Source: Heliocidaris erythrogramma (taxonomy: Eukaryota > Echinodermata > Echinoidea > Camarodonta > Echinometridae). Taken from it: a stretch of DNA of 64,000 bases. Shown here in pieces: positions 43,901 to 58,900 of the stretch; within the stretch, counting starts at the first letter, position 1; every line of letters begins with the position of its first letter. The translations under genes and the position numbers were made by a program. The notes beneath the pieces are model-generated. The model made no database searches and had not been told where the DNA came from. It saw only the letters and a program-made list of their open reading frames with translations. The stretch covers positions 31,612,705 to 31,676,704 of the forward strand of contig CM046867.1 in assembly GCA_025617745.1 (NCBI GenBank), read 5' to 3'.

Positions 43901-46900
43901 TTTCTATTGAAAAATTGTGAAAAATATCAATGGTCGGAAAAGACGCTGAGCGCGCTTTGAGCACTCAACCCAACGACTGAGGGCAAACAGAACCAACATT
44001 TTTTTTTAAAGCACGTGGGACCATGATGGGCGGTATGGTATAGGCCCAAGCACAAACAATACAAACTATTGGACAGTTACGTCTGTGATTTTATTTGCGG
44101 TGAGTTACAAAGACTGATGTAATAAATGGATTCATTTGCGAAAAGAAAGCGATGAATGGCAACGAAACTGTCTGTGCAGCTAGCAGATAGCGTGTTAGCC
44201 ATGAAAGCGAAACCGCAGAAAGTTAATGGACACACTGGAAATTGAGCCTTATAACACCTTTATATTAAGATGGATAACTGTGGAGGCCGATAACATATCT
44301 GATTGAAAATGTAACAAATTTGTCAAACTCTTTAAAAACTTTTTGAAAATATACACTGATGTGAAGATTATATTGTTTAAAAAAAGCCATCCCTTACACG
44401 TAAGCTGATAACGGATCTGACTGAAAATGGAACAAACTTGTCAATCTCTTTCAAATCTTTGTACAGGCATGTCCTGATGAGAAGATTACATTTAAAGAAG
44501 TCATCCCGCGAACTACTGACAGATACACAATTTCGCACACGAGATTTCATACTTTTCTGTTCGTTTCAATTTCAAATGTATAGCCAGGCTATTGAGTTCA
44601 TTCCCACTCTGTTTGTGAGGAAGTGAAATTTCTGGACTGTTTGAAATATTACAAATATTATGTCTAAACTACATACGGGTTCACACTTTTCATTCCATAA
44701 CTCCAGCTCCCGTGAATAATATCAAACAAATGCGTATCGAGCAAGTATTAACCACCATTCTACTACAGTTTTTAAATTCTTCTGATTTAGAATTTGATGT
44801 ATCGGTACCATTTTGCTCAGCGATGACATCTGGTGTTTATAGCAAAGAGCATAATATTTCTCTTTGAGATCGAGGTTTTTAATGTAAACCCGTTTTTTGT
44901 TACGTAAGGGTGTCCTGTTTCTCTATAATAATGCTCATGTTGTATAACACTTTTTTGAGAAAACTCATCGAACTCTGAGCTGTCTAACAAAGATGTGAAC
45001 TGTCTCAGAATAATTAAGATAAGAATATTCTTTTTAATGAACCTCCAACTATTCTAGAGTTAAGAATTAAGAATTAGGTTCGTTAATGCTCATTTCGGAA
45101 GGGTGACATCCGAAAAAAAGATAAATGTATTCGGATCAGGATGCAGAGTGTCAAACGGCAACGCTGCTAATATACATCCATGTTCAGTGTTGAACTAATT
45201 CATTTCTATGATAACGAAAAAAAAAGAAGAAGAACATTACACTCTAACAGGGCCTGGCGTTGCCGTTTTGCGTTTTCCTACTGATAATCAATACATACAT
45301 TGCATCATCCGATAATTAGAAAAAAAGTATAACCAAAGATAAACATTTCCTGTAGAGTTTCCGCTCTTTCCGTCTAGATATGAGATAAACAATGTTGCAC
45401 GGATGCGTCTTCAGGGGAGGATCAGGGATTTTATAAAATTAGGGGGGCACAAAAACAAATTACGATAAGTGAAAATAAAAGCTTATCACATTTGTCAGGT
45501 GCCTTTTGGGTCGAAAATTTGCAAGGGGCACTGTGGGGGGGGGGGGGGGGGGCTTAAAGGACGCCACTTGGGTTGCAAAGGGGGACACTGGCCGACCGTG
45601 CTCCCCCTAAATCCCCCAGTGCGTCGAACCATATTTTTTCATATAAGAGGTGTAACTGGAATAGGGATGACAAATTATACAGGGATGACGATAATGGTAG
45701 CAGGGGAAATTTAGGCTCCAGTATTCTAACTTCAGAGTTGTGACAACAATATATTACTTATTATCCCATTTTTGTGGTTGGTTTTGTGGTCATTTCGGTA
45801 TAAAGAGTAACCGACTGCCGGTCTTTTGAAAGCTAAATTGATTCAATTCGTGTTATATTTCAGTTTGGGGGTAATGTAAAATAAACCCTCCGTTCATCCT
45901 TTGCATGGCAACTTTGGTAATAATGCTTTGATTTGAATGAGTTTTTAATTTGTACAATAAATTTCTTCCCTTCGATTCTGAAAAGTGAAGAGTTCATGAA
46001 CTCAAGCTTCCAATGATTGTTACAAAAAAACACAAAATCTGGTTGAAAATATGGCTTTAGATTACAGCTTGTGCGAATGAAGGATTGTGCTTCCAATGGT
46101 TTTGATCGCAGGTTTATCATGTTTATTACTATTACGAATTCTCGGTGCTGGGGAAAAGTTCAAAAATATGAATGCTAAAATCACCTTGTCTTAAAAATTT
46201 CGACGGTCTTATTAACCCATTGCTTACTGCATGGAGCGATTCATCAAGTGTCTTGTCAGTGATTTTTACTGTCAAATTTGCTCTCAGCCAATCAGATGCA
46301 AGGATTTCAGTAGTTTATAACAGTTGTCGGTAAAAACCACTGACAAAACGCTTGATGAAACGCTCCCCAGGTGTATTATGGGAATGACAGAATTCAGTAT
46401 AGTTAACGGGTTAATGTTACTATTACTGAGGCCCTTGCAATTACCCCAGTACTGCCCCATTTAATTTTAAGGGGGACAAAATGAAGGTAAAACACCTTGT
46501 CCAAGGATGAAGGCACTGAACAAAGATCGAACCCATAGCCTCTCGTATAATTGTCAAGAGCCTTAAGCTATAGTGCTTCTACAGTATACTCCAAGCAAAA
46601 GCAGAAGCAGAAGCAGAAGCAGAAGAGCATAGTAGCCGTTCTTACCTTGTTGACTTTGCTCCAAATACTGTTGTTGGCGTGCATGACTTTGCGAGGAGGC
46701 AGCTTAACCCAGTTCAACGTTCTCATTCGTGATTTGGGTTTCACATTGGGTATTGCTGACGAAGAAGGCATCGCTGGCATAGAGGGAACCCCAGGCATCC
46801 CCGGTGGTCCAGGAGGGGGTGGAGGACCCCCTGGTCCCGGAGGTGGTGGCGGTGGAGGGACACCACCCATACCTGGAAGTGGGGGTGGTGGTGGTGGTGC

Positions 46901-49900
46901 CCCGCCCATCCCCGGTGGTGGTGGTGGTGGCGGTGGGGGTGCGGAACCTGCCATGAAGGGCGGAGGGGGAGGTGGGACGATTGGTGAAGGGATGGATAAC
47001 GAAGATGGCGGCGTGATGGTCGAGCTTGGCTTGGAGAACAAGATCCCATCCGTTTCTGTATGCGACTGCACCGATTCCGATACACAAGATGCATCTGCCA
47101 CGCCCATCTTCTTAGGGGCGTTGCCTGTCGTTCCGCTACCGTTTCCAGGACCACTACTCACTGCCTCACTTCGTGGTGTTAGAATGTCTCTTCCATTCTC
47201 TACTCGGGGCGTACTGGCCAAACTATCGGCCCTTCCTCGGAGCGAGGCGACCGACCGTGCAATCTCGCGCTCGCCCAGTTTCAAAAGCTTGTCGGCGTAC
47301 TCCTTCTTCTCCAGGAGAACTGCCTTGTGGATGAGCTTCTCGGAGACCTCCCAGATGATTTCACTGATACTGTCCTTGGGATCAATGCGGAGGAGATGCT
47401 GGAGGATCGTCAAGAAGGGGGTTGACTGCGGCGTATCACACACCTACAATGGGAGATAGGAATAGTAGAGAGAGATATCTATATAAAGGGAAGTTTATTA
47501 TCAGGATTATCGCAACTATATCTACAACCGCAAGATAAGGCTACAATGCCATTCAGACACCAACAATCTGATCAGATAAAAATCATACAGATTGGCCCTA
47601 CGGGGTGTGAATGCAATCTGCCCAATCTTGAACAAGACAAAATCACAGCGAGACGATAAAAGATAACATTCTATAATGCTCGTATATATTGAGTAAAACA
47701 AAATATTCTGATAGCGATCATGAATTGATTAAGCAAAATCAAACCACATCATATCCGTGTATTGTTACGCATGAACCTTGTCTGATGGTCTTTGGATCTA
47801 GCTTATGATCAAAATCTTCAAAGATAAACTACTAATCAGTCACAGAATCGCGCACCTGATACTGATCTTCTGACGTTATCACGCTTGTGAGTCCACCAAA
47901 ACCACCCTAAAAGTTGCGAATCAGGTGACTGAATTGCTTTCGAGTCAGGGCCGGGGCGTCGTGAAAAGAATTTTATTTTGAATAGGATTGGGTGTCGACT
48001 GTCGAACCAAAGGGTCCCCCACTCCTCAGATATTTACCGACATGGGTTCAGAAATTTGTTCTCTAACAAGCAACTGAAAAAGTAAATGACCAAAAATGGT
48101 TAATATGGTAGAAATTTGCAGAAAACACATTTGAATGAGGGGGAATTGGAGTGTGTCATCCCCTTCTAGCATGTCTAGTAACAAAGCATTTGGTGTTGTT
48201 CGTATTTGAATAGGATTCTGCCCCTTTCTTCAATTCAAAATTCGCGATACCCCTCCCGAATCCATCCCATTCAAGATATTGAAGCAAAGTAAGTCATAAA
48301 CGGTTACTTCAGTATTAAATATATAACTTCATTCAATCAATCGTCTCAGTTTCTCGAATTTGGGCGCGAAACTACCACATTTTGCGACCTGTATTGTTTG
48401 AATCAAGATTTAGTCTTTGTGTTATAATGTAAATATTACACAATAAACTACGAATGGTCAGCATGTAATTAAACGAAAATAATGTAAATATCATCCAAAG
48501 TCAGTTTATTGCAAATTAATTACTGACAAAAGAGATAAGTAGTGCTGACATGTATAAATAACTCGAAAAATAACCAAAACGAAAACAGGTAGAGGAGACT
48601 TCGATGACCGTGTGAGCTTGATTGCTAATTAGCGAGAGCGGAGTGAGGGCGTATCCGAATGTAGGAAATATGGCGATCTATAAGTCAAGGTTGAATACTC
48701 CATCATCACTGACGCAAAAATTGTAAATTTTGTATGGATAATGGCAAAGAATATTCAATGCTTTTATAGGCATGATAGGAAGGAGCGATTGCATGGATGT
48801 ATAACTTAGGTATGAAAACACAGCTTGCCTATAAATGATGAATGAACTGGTAGATACTTATATAGGGTTTGCTAGCCTTCAAGCATAAATTAATATGTAA
48901 ATATTTTACATATTACAGTTTGGGTTAGCCCCAAAATATATTTTGTCAGATTTCTTTCGTCTTAGTTGATAAAAATTAACAAATAAGCTCAAATTTCAAA
49001 AGTGTAAGTTAATAAAAAAAATTGTTTTCTCATCGCTTTTTAGTAATCATAGCAATAATCAAATGAGAGGTTGAACGAAAAAGAAATATATAAATATTAA
49101 TCTAATTTTTGTTTTAACCCATATTTCCTCGTCAAAGTTCAACTAAGATGATTTCCATGAAACGGCTTTTGGAAATTCATCTACATGTATATCCGATAGA
49201 CAGATGACGAACATGATCACACGGTATTGACTTACGCATGCGACTCTTGACATTCCCATTAAAAAAGCGCAAGTTTAAATATTATCTGTGACTCTGTGTA
49301 AATAAATATTGTTCGTCACTACAACAAAAATTCGAATCACTCTTTCATAATGTCCCAGATATATCTTTTTTCTGGAACCCAATTAACCACACAAAACTCA
49401 TCAATTTTGTTTTGACATTCTGGAACACAAACAAATCACCTTTTAGCAAGCCATTTCCTTGTGTATTCCTTTACAATGTGGTTCAATTCAATGACATGTT
49501 TATGCATTAACGTGTAAACATTATTCCACAAACCAACAGTTGGACTTCTTCCGTATTGACATGTTGTAATGAATAGTTCTAGTCTGCCAGTCTCGCCCTC
49601 ACAAAAACCAATTACGCAGAACATTATCATGATTATCATCATTAGAAACTGTTGTTGCCTCCCTAGCACATTCAGTCATGCATTTGAGGCCACATTATTT
49701 CATTGCCAGATTATCCGCCACCGTAGTGTGTAGTTAAAATGAAAATTTACTCAATCTCATACCCACATCGGTGAAGTATTTTTTATGTTTGTATCCTTGG
49801 ACTGATCGTTCCTAACGTGTCTTGAAACCATATAAATATTTTACTTGCTCAAATGTATATTTTAAGTCATCTATGTTGTTGTGATGACATGATTGATTTG

Positions 49901-52900
49901 CATGTTATCTGTGCCAGGCGGTGATGATAATATATTTTCCGTAGTTGCCACTAAACTGCCACGGATGAGCAGACAGATGCGTTGCCATAGCGACCTATTA
50001 TCCCCTCTCTCTCTCTCAAGTTCAGTGAGATGGGAGTGCATCACAAGGATGCAGCCGGTTGGTTTGGAGATGAGATGAGATGAGATGAGATGGGATGAGG
50101 GCACGAGACCTCTTGTGCTTTCATCTAAACATGACAAGTGTAGACGATACAGTGCAGGTCTGTTAAAAAAAACAGCCCTGCATTTGTGTATTGCGGCGAG
50201 ACCACATTCAACAATCGTGCCCCATGATTCATTGTGTTTGTTCCAGAAAAATCAGGATCAGGACTGATGCTCCACAAACAAGCATGTCAATAAGGTGGAT
50301 TATGTATGACGGGGGGGGGGGGGGGGGGGGTTGAGGGGCCCATCAATCTTTTTTGTTGCGACATTTTTTGCATTCGTGACACTGTAACCAACAGCTAAGT
50401 TCAAAGCAAGGTCGAAATGAGCTTATAGTTGGATTAATGCTTTTCCCCCCTTTTTCTTTTTTTTTAACTTTTTAAAAGACAACCCCTCTTCGCTTTCTTA
50501 ACGAATCATCAAAACATTTTAAAGGAAAAAACTCAATCGCTTCTCCCATACGTCCTCCTCATTTCGTGCACGCACTCGTTTGGTGCTAAAACTACCCATT
50601 TTGTAAATCTATTTTATGTTGATCCTTGTGGGTTCGTGAGCACATTAATATGTGGCAACCCTTATTAATAACCAGAAATTAATATAATGTTTCTAAGTCT
50701 TCACTATCATCTGTTTTACAATAACGGTCGTAATTAACGAAGCCATATATACACACAAGTCATGATGAACCAATCATCAAATATACCAACGAACAAAAGT
50801 GTGTGGGTTTTTCAGCCACAGTCTATTATTTAAAATCGTATACTTTGTGCGATGAATAGCAAGAGAAGATCCAAGATGTAAACACCACTGATGTTGGTGT
50901 CATTTAAACAGACCCGCCCCCGCAATCTTAGAATGGCGTTTTGGGCGACAAACGTGGTTGTCATGGACCCCATGGTGAAATTCATCAAATTGGGGGTGTG
51001 TACTAGCTATTCATCACGACTCAGGGATGTTGACAAGAGAGAGCTTTCGCTATCAGCATTCTGTCTGTATTTGCAGATGAATACAGTGAGCAGTGGTGTA
51101 GCCCGCTTCCGATGGAGCCGGCGTACGCCCCCCCCCCCCCTCACGTTTGAGAATCCCATACCTAGCATAAGTTGATACACAAACTACAATGGGTCCATAC
51201 GGCACGAGGGGCTGCGAACATAAATTCCGCCCCTCCCTTGGTCAGATAATGAGTTCGCCCCACCCCTGTCCAATAGGATTAAACACCCCCCCCCCCCAGT
51301 TTATAAATTTCTGGATACCCCAAGACAGAGTTTGGATTCCCAGTCTATCCGAACCTTATTTAATGTGGTCAAGAACCACAAAGTCCTTTTCTAAGAATTA
51401 ATCAGATTAGTTAACTTAGGAACGAGTTTATCCACATTCACATGGAAGCAGTGATTAGGAAATAATATCATGACTAAGTGTGATAATATCACTACTTCAG
51501 GGCTTCCCTCGACATTGAAATTCTATGAATAAATAAAATAATTATAGCAGCACTTGATGATCTCATGCTGCAAAAATTATGTCATTTGTTCTCACAACAC
51601 CTGTCAATATTTCCTTTGCAGATAGGTGTTCTTGAATTCCAGAGTCATTAGAAAGTGTTTGTTGATACAAAAAAAATCAATACAACCGACAAAAGAATGG
51701 AAAACAACAAAATGGCCAAAATAAAACATCACAATCACTGAAATGGAATTTTATGCATTGTCATGAGAATTGTACTTTGAACCACCGAAATGAAAATAGA
51801 CAGGGGATGTCTTACAAGTGCCACGTACAGCTGAGTTGCGTGTTGGCCTATAGGTGGTGCCCCTGTATGGATGACTCATGTCTATACGATCAATAAAAGA
51901 ATAGTCAGAAATTCGTGCCGCTGTTTCAACAAATGTGTGTTTAGCTAAGACACAATAAAAAGCGCATCATCATTTGGGGCTACTCCTCCTTAATGACGTA
52001 ACGATGTTATTTGGGTTTTTAGATAAGAGGCACTGTTAATCATAAGCAGATGGACACATTTCGTGACTTTAGACGTAATTGCACATGTATAAATATCAGT
52101 CTGTTGCCGCAATACATAAATATGCTAGGCACCTATATATAGAACACTTTGAGAGAGGGATGTTGTCGAATCAAACAATTCAACAAAATGAAATAGCGAA
52201 AAAATTGTCAAAGCCCCCCCCCCCCCGGCCCGATATATGAATTTGCGGACAATCTAGATTCCACAGAAGAAACCTTTGTGAGGGGGGAGGGGTTCACTCC
52301 CCCAGATCCCCTCTATACTAGCAACGCCCTGATGAATGTGAATGTCACTTTAATGTTGAAGGTGGGGTTCCGTGGGCTTGACGACTGTTCAAATAAACCT
52401 TCATCATGTGGACAGTGTACACATACATGTATATTCATTAACGTAATAATGGATCGCTCTCATGTTTGTATCGTAGACTCACTATGGCAACGGAGAATCA
52501 CATAATCAAAGCAGGACCTAACCCGTGAAAATCTCATTGGAAATACCCACTCAGGTATGATCATAATTGTCTTCCTCAGATCTACATATTTATTCAGTTA
52601 CCACAATATTATTTTTTCCTGTTTCTATGTCTAATCCACAGTGAGATATCAAAATAAAACTAAACTCTACACAACGATCATTACCAATTACCATCTTTCC
52701 GAATTTATTATTTCTTTTAGGTCACCATAGCAATTTTTTCCTGTTTCTATGTCTAATCCAATTTAAGCCATTCTCACACCCTCCTTCATTTTACTGAATG
52801 AAATAATGGAAGTTTTTCTAACCTTTTCAGTATTTTTCTAACCTTTTCAGTGCAGTGGACAAAGTGAATTGTATACAGATATAACATGGTACCCACAAAC

Positions 52901-55900
52901 CGCCAATCCCTGAGGCATATTTTGGAGGGATAGTCCTATGATCTCATTTCTAAAGTCCAACTCCGACTACTCTACGTCACCCGGTATCTGAAGACTAAAC
53001 AATATTCTTGACCTTCAGGGGCTAGTTCCTCCATTTATCGGTTTTATAGCCTTATAAATGCATATTTCCGTTCTCAGAAGCAATAAATTCAAAGTCCAAT
53101 GTAAAATGGATATTGATATTTGAGGAGAGATTTGATATGAATCGTCCGCGCTCATTAGCATGACTAGGCAACGACGGAATCCCGATTTATTTCTAAGAAA
53201 AGGGATCCTCTTCCAGAGAGCTCATTCAGTCAATATTTTGGGAGTATAAAGATAAAGGAAATGAACGGCTTCAAACCGTTCAGCAGTAACTGGAATATCA
53301 ACATTAATCAGCACATTGGTAGAAATTCTGGATGAAAATTCTGGATGAAAAACTTGACAAAAGTAATGTCTTAATAAAGGTCAAACCATGACTAGCATTT
53401 TTTTCATGACTTGTCTGCCATCTGCTCATGACTTTGATAACTCGACATTAATGTTTAAATTAAATTGCATGACGAAAGAAGCGGGATTGACATAAGTATA
53501 AATAAATCAATGAGCCGTAGGGCAAAGGTTCCCGACAAGTGTTTTGAGAAACAAACCAGCTGTGACGTGCCATTTTTCAAGCATGACATTGTCAATATGC
53601 AGAGGTTTAAAGTAGGTGGCTACAGGTGTCTGCGAGACACGGAAAGATATGTGAGTAATATCAATCATTAATTATATTTAAAGGATAACTTCATTTCCTT
53701 TCAAATTACTAACGGTTCGCTCTGAGAACAAAGACTATATACTTTGCAGGTCATTGTCATCAGTTTATAAACTTTGTATGTTTCATCGTAATTTCCAACT
53801 TCTGCACAGAATCCAACAAATTTAAACTTCAGGATGAAACTATCTGACAAAATATGTTCACTGCCAGAAATTGACAATAGCTGAGTAATAATGGTAATAA
53901 GCACCCGAGCACAAAACGATGGGAAAATCGTTGGATGAAAATAAATCAATAAGTCCCATACGTGCGTATTTGTGCAGGTACTTTTCAGTATGTGTGATTT
54001 TCAGAGTTTTGTTTACAGGTTATTGGTCCAAACAGAACATATTGTCTGTTTGGAGCCGAAAGGGCCTTAAGTCCCATCTTTATTTTGTACAGAGTTAACG
54101 CCCTTCTGGCTCCAAACAGACGATATACAGCATGCATGATAAACAGCCAGAATAAGTTTCTCTCCAATGCAGTTTCTATACCAGAATATAGATTATACCT
54201 TTAAATATTACGGATATTACTTTAAAGATTATTCTGGGTTTTCCCTGATGAAGAATGAAACCAAAACGTCTGACAATCTCTGCATGGATTAACGAACATG
54301 CAAAGGAAGCCGAACCTCAAAGAATAACGATCACCGGACTTATCCATTTCGTACGAATTGGTTTGTTTCAAGTAGGAATATAGAAAAGTGACCATCTTTG
54401 TTCAGAATGGTACAAGAATAATGCAATCAGGCGGTCATTACTGATTACAAAACCACAGGTTTCGCTGAAAGTGGCCTTGCGCTTTTCAATTTGTCTAATT
54501 CACATTGCAGCTTGTAGAAAATCACTCAACGATTTCATTTAGCAACGATTAACGGTCTTGCGTTCGTTCACCGGCTACATATTTGAGTTCAGTACACGAA
54601 TAACTCTTAATGAAATTATAAAGTTGGTTAATAAAATGTGTTTGGAACTAGACGCGGGGGCAAAAACCTTTGACACAAAGTCACCTTACAACAAGTTCAC
54701 ATGTTTGTTTGTTTTTCTCGTGGGAACCTCGAGTATACATGTTGACGTGCAAAAACTGTATTTAAAACATTTATTATCAAACAAATAACTGTCTATAATA
54801 AACTCAGCAGAAGTTTGATGTCAGAATTACTGTGAAGAGTGAACACAAAATGATTGTGTATGAAGATTATGTTCATGGAATTTAACCCGGGGTGAACTTT
54901 AAGCTCCATGAATATAACAGAAGATTTCAAAGCCTTTCATACGCTCGACGTGTTTTCGTACCAATATGACCAAAGGTTCTTTTTTTTTTCTCGTAAACAT
55001 GACGTGCATTCCTCGTCACACACTAGATGTTATAAAAGACCATAATCTGCTCAGCTCCAGGCTTGTAAAAAATCGGGGAAAATATAATTTTGGTGACTGA
55101 GTCGTTCAAAATACCCATTCAACAAAGTTATACTGTGTATTGTGCGTCACCTTGGTTTGGAAATCCCCTTGGCAAAAAAAAAATGAATACAAAATTACTT
55201 GAAATTTGACTTCACTGATTTGCGAAGAGCATAAAAGTTAACATTGCGCAATTCCTACGTTAATAATTTTTCAAATACTTTATTGCAAATCAAAGTACAT
55301 GTATTATTTTTAGCTGATAATTAGAAATGGCAAGAAGCGATTAATCTGAAATTCGGCACAGAAGATTTACGAACATGAACATATCCATAATATATGCATA
55401 TCAATTGTGATTGCTCCACGGAACACAAATAAGGGATAATATAGAAAAGTGACTGATCAGTATGCCTTCTGCAATACAAATCCCTATTAATATTAGTATA
55501 TGTGTACCAGAATACCAGTAATTGTACATAGCTAGAAAGTATGAGTGCTCGAAATGTCTGGAAGTTTGATTAATGGAATGTCATAAACACACTCTACAAA
55601 GTCCGGACTCTCAGGAAACAGATTTTTATATGCAACTTAGAAATGGTAGTTGTTTTTTATAATATTCGCTATAAAATAGTGACGCTACAAGAAGGGAGGG
55701 TGGGGGCTGGCCTACACCAGAAAATGAACAATACTCATCCAACACCCCTGTCCAAATGTAAAATATTCACAGCGCCCCCCCCCCCCCCCTTGCAACATGC
55801 AAAGGCCACACCTTCTTCCCTGCCTGTTTTTTGTTTATTATATTATGCCTGCGCCTCTCATTATAATACGAAACTTGTATTGAATATGAAAGTACATGTA

Positions 55901-58900
55901 TGTATGTATGTAGTGAAACTATAATATGTCATTAAACGCCTACCAACATTATTTTGTTGACAGCTTATTTTGGCGTGAAGTAATCATTTTACATGGATGC
56001 TTGAAATACAGGAGCTGCTATACAAAAATATGGAATATTGACATATTGTTTTTTACTCTCGGTCCCTTCTGTTTGTTTATACCTGTATAAATTTATCAAA
56101 TGTCTGTCTTTCAATTTCTGCCTCTCCCCCTTCACTCTGTCTCTCTCCATCTATATCTCTTTCTTTTGCTCCTTCAAGCAAATATTAGACCAAGGACTTG
56201 TTCCGCGACATACTATTATTATGACATTTCTCAATCGAAAAGAAAAGGCACTAATCAACTTCACATTAGCTGAGTATTGACCCTTTTCGCATGTACTTAC
56301 ACATAGCTCTCGCTATCTCTTCCCCGTCTCCCCTCCCCTTTTTTCTCTTTCTTTCTCTCTTTCTGCATCATCCCCTCTTCTTTGTTCTTCCTCTCTTCCC
56401 CTTTCTTTATTACCCCCTCTATCTCTATATGCCCCTCTCTTTCTCTCTCTCCCTCTCTCTATCTTCCCCAGCTCCCCTCCCTTTTCTCTCTCTCTCTCCT
56501 TTTCTCTCTTTCTTTATCACTCCCTCTATCTCTCTATGCCTCTCTCTCTCTCTCTCTCCCTCTCTCCCTCTCTACTCCGTGTCCTCCACATAACCCATGC
56601 ACACTTTCTCCTTGTATCCTCGGACATCAATCAGGGCCAACAACTCGTTTGAAAAAGTCTCTTACATTCTTGACCTCATTATTCATTCCTGAACTTCACA
56701 CGTATTCAGCAGTGCTATGGTTACAGTTTCAAAACCAAGGAAATGATGAAAAATATGCATTGTGAAAAGTAGAATCATTTCAATCTCACTCCCTGCACCG
56801 TGTTACAGCCATGGCTTCCGAACAGTCCAATGACAATAACAACTTACATATACATTCTTCGCGGAAGAAGATTTAATGTTTCTCGAAATGTAATCAGAGA
56901 GAAGAATATATAATTTCACTTTTATTTCCTCCAATTTAAGTAAACATGGATATCCATGTTCCAAGAAAACGAAAGTATGGGTTCACGTATTTCCTAGAAA
57001 GAAAATTGATTATAATCTTCATTCACATGACAATTTCTTATTCCCGATTCCAGCACTGTCTTCCTAAGAAAAGGCACATTAAGCAAATTAAGTGGGATTT
57101 ATAGAGTCATAATCTGAGATATTCGGGAATTAGAATCGGATAATGCAGATTAATAACTTCTTCTTTGAAAAAAAACCCCACAAAAAACCTTCAAGTACAT
57201 TTTGAGCACAGCCACAGAATGAATACATTCGGCTACATTTTTTTTTTTTTTTTTTTGGTTTCTTTCCAAAGACGTCAATTCCTTTATCTTCATGGCCATG
57301 ATACCGGTTAAAACCCAGTGATCTGCCTTTAAAGTACATCCTCGTTTTGAGACCAATCGAAAGTACCAAACCCATGATGAAAACCCAACCAAACCCGAGC
57401 ATCAAAGCTCCTGGCCTGAACTGGATAATGTGAAATGGAGAAGGTCATGAACGAAGTAAAAGGAGGAATCGAAAGACACTGGTAATGAGGGGTGTAACGC
57501 TCCAAGACCAATTTGCTGTGGGGAGTAATTTGGCAAAATGTTTCATGTTTGGGGAGCGACCAAATTTAGACAGCGCTGAAATTGGTTTCTATACGTTTGG
57601 GGTACACCAGAGGGGGTTTCCAGCTGATAATAAGAAAATAAGTACCTAGCATATACATGTCACACTCACAGGTATAGACTGTATTGGAAGAGAGCACTAA
57701 CAAATTATGCAAATCAAGCATTAATGACTTGAAGTTATCATGCCATACTTATAAATAGTGTAAAAGACAATGACATAATTATGCACGCAAAATTCAGGAG
57801 ATACATGTAATGGCCGTAGCATATAACGTTAATAATCATGAATTCATTATGAGAAGAAAGCCTGGATGATGATTATCAAGTGGCAATAATGCATGGTGAT
57901 GAAAACAGAGACTTGTCTTGAGGAAAAGGAAGAAGACAAAGAGGAAGAAGAAAAAGAAGAGGAAGACTGAGGATGAAGAAGAATAAATTATTCTATCGCA
58001 AGCGTTCATTAACATACCTGTTGCTTCAGATGATAACCTTCTTTTCCTCATACGTAGTCACACACGAGCTTATACCAAGTTACCGGTATGTCGTAAAGAT
58101 GTGTATATATTCCACATAGTACATCCAATCTCATTCGCACAAATAATTCCCTTTTGCTTTCCGGGTGTGTTGATGTAAATGATTCAGTCCGAATGATTAA
58201 GATTATAGAGAATGTGGTACATAATTGCTTCCAAATTTACACAACGAGGCACAGTCATAAATACGCCTTGTTATGATTTTGCGGGAACGTGTAATAATGA
58301 TGATTGTGTCCGCAAACATCTACCTGTGCGCTGAATGAAAAAAACGTTTCCTCTATATCATATATAGCAGACGACGATGTCCTCGAAACGAGCGCGAACA
58401 CAGTCGGCTTCTCCACCTTTTCGCACTGCGGACGTATTTGGATCCGCGCGTGCGGTATACCGCCTTCACCGCAACAATGCTCAGTCTCTGTTCTAATATC
58501 AACATGTGTTTGAAGCATGCAGTATCTGCTTTAGAAAATGATTTATTTGTGTAGTTTCGATTTAAATAAAACTAGCCTGAAACATTATACGGCTGATAGA
58601 GATAAGGCAGCCCTTCTTCTCAATTTTCTTGTTAAAACGGTCACTAAACTCTCAACGTTTGGAATATTTGAACGCTGACTTTTCCTCGAGAATGACGACA
58701 GCGATTTAGCCGCATGGGTCCGAGGGGAACGCGGGAAGTTGTCCTGGAAATGGAAATGAAATAATTTGTTCGCCTGTTTGTACCGTAACATACAAATGCC
58801 AAAGTGCTAATTATCTTTAATTCGAGTTTTCCACGGGTGTCCGAAAGTACGTGCTAAAATTACTTGCTTTCAATTATCATGACTAATATAGCTTAGTCGT

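Noticed and set aside
46551-47459. Long plus-strand open frame with collagen-like Gly-rich repeats
   Set aside because: It is the exact complement of the FH1 polyproline tract of the formin exon; splice signals, conservation and frame all belong to the minus strand.
56291-56765. Ser/Leu/Pro-rich proteins of 100 and 127 codons
   Set aside because: They are translations of the CT-rich polypyrimidine tract.
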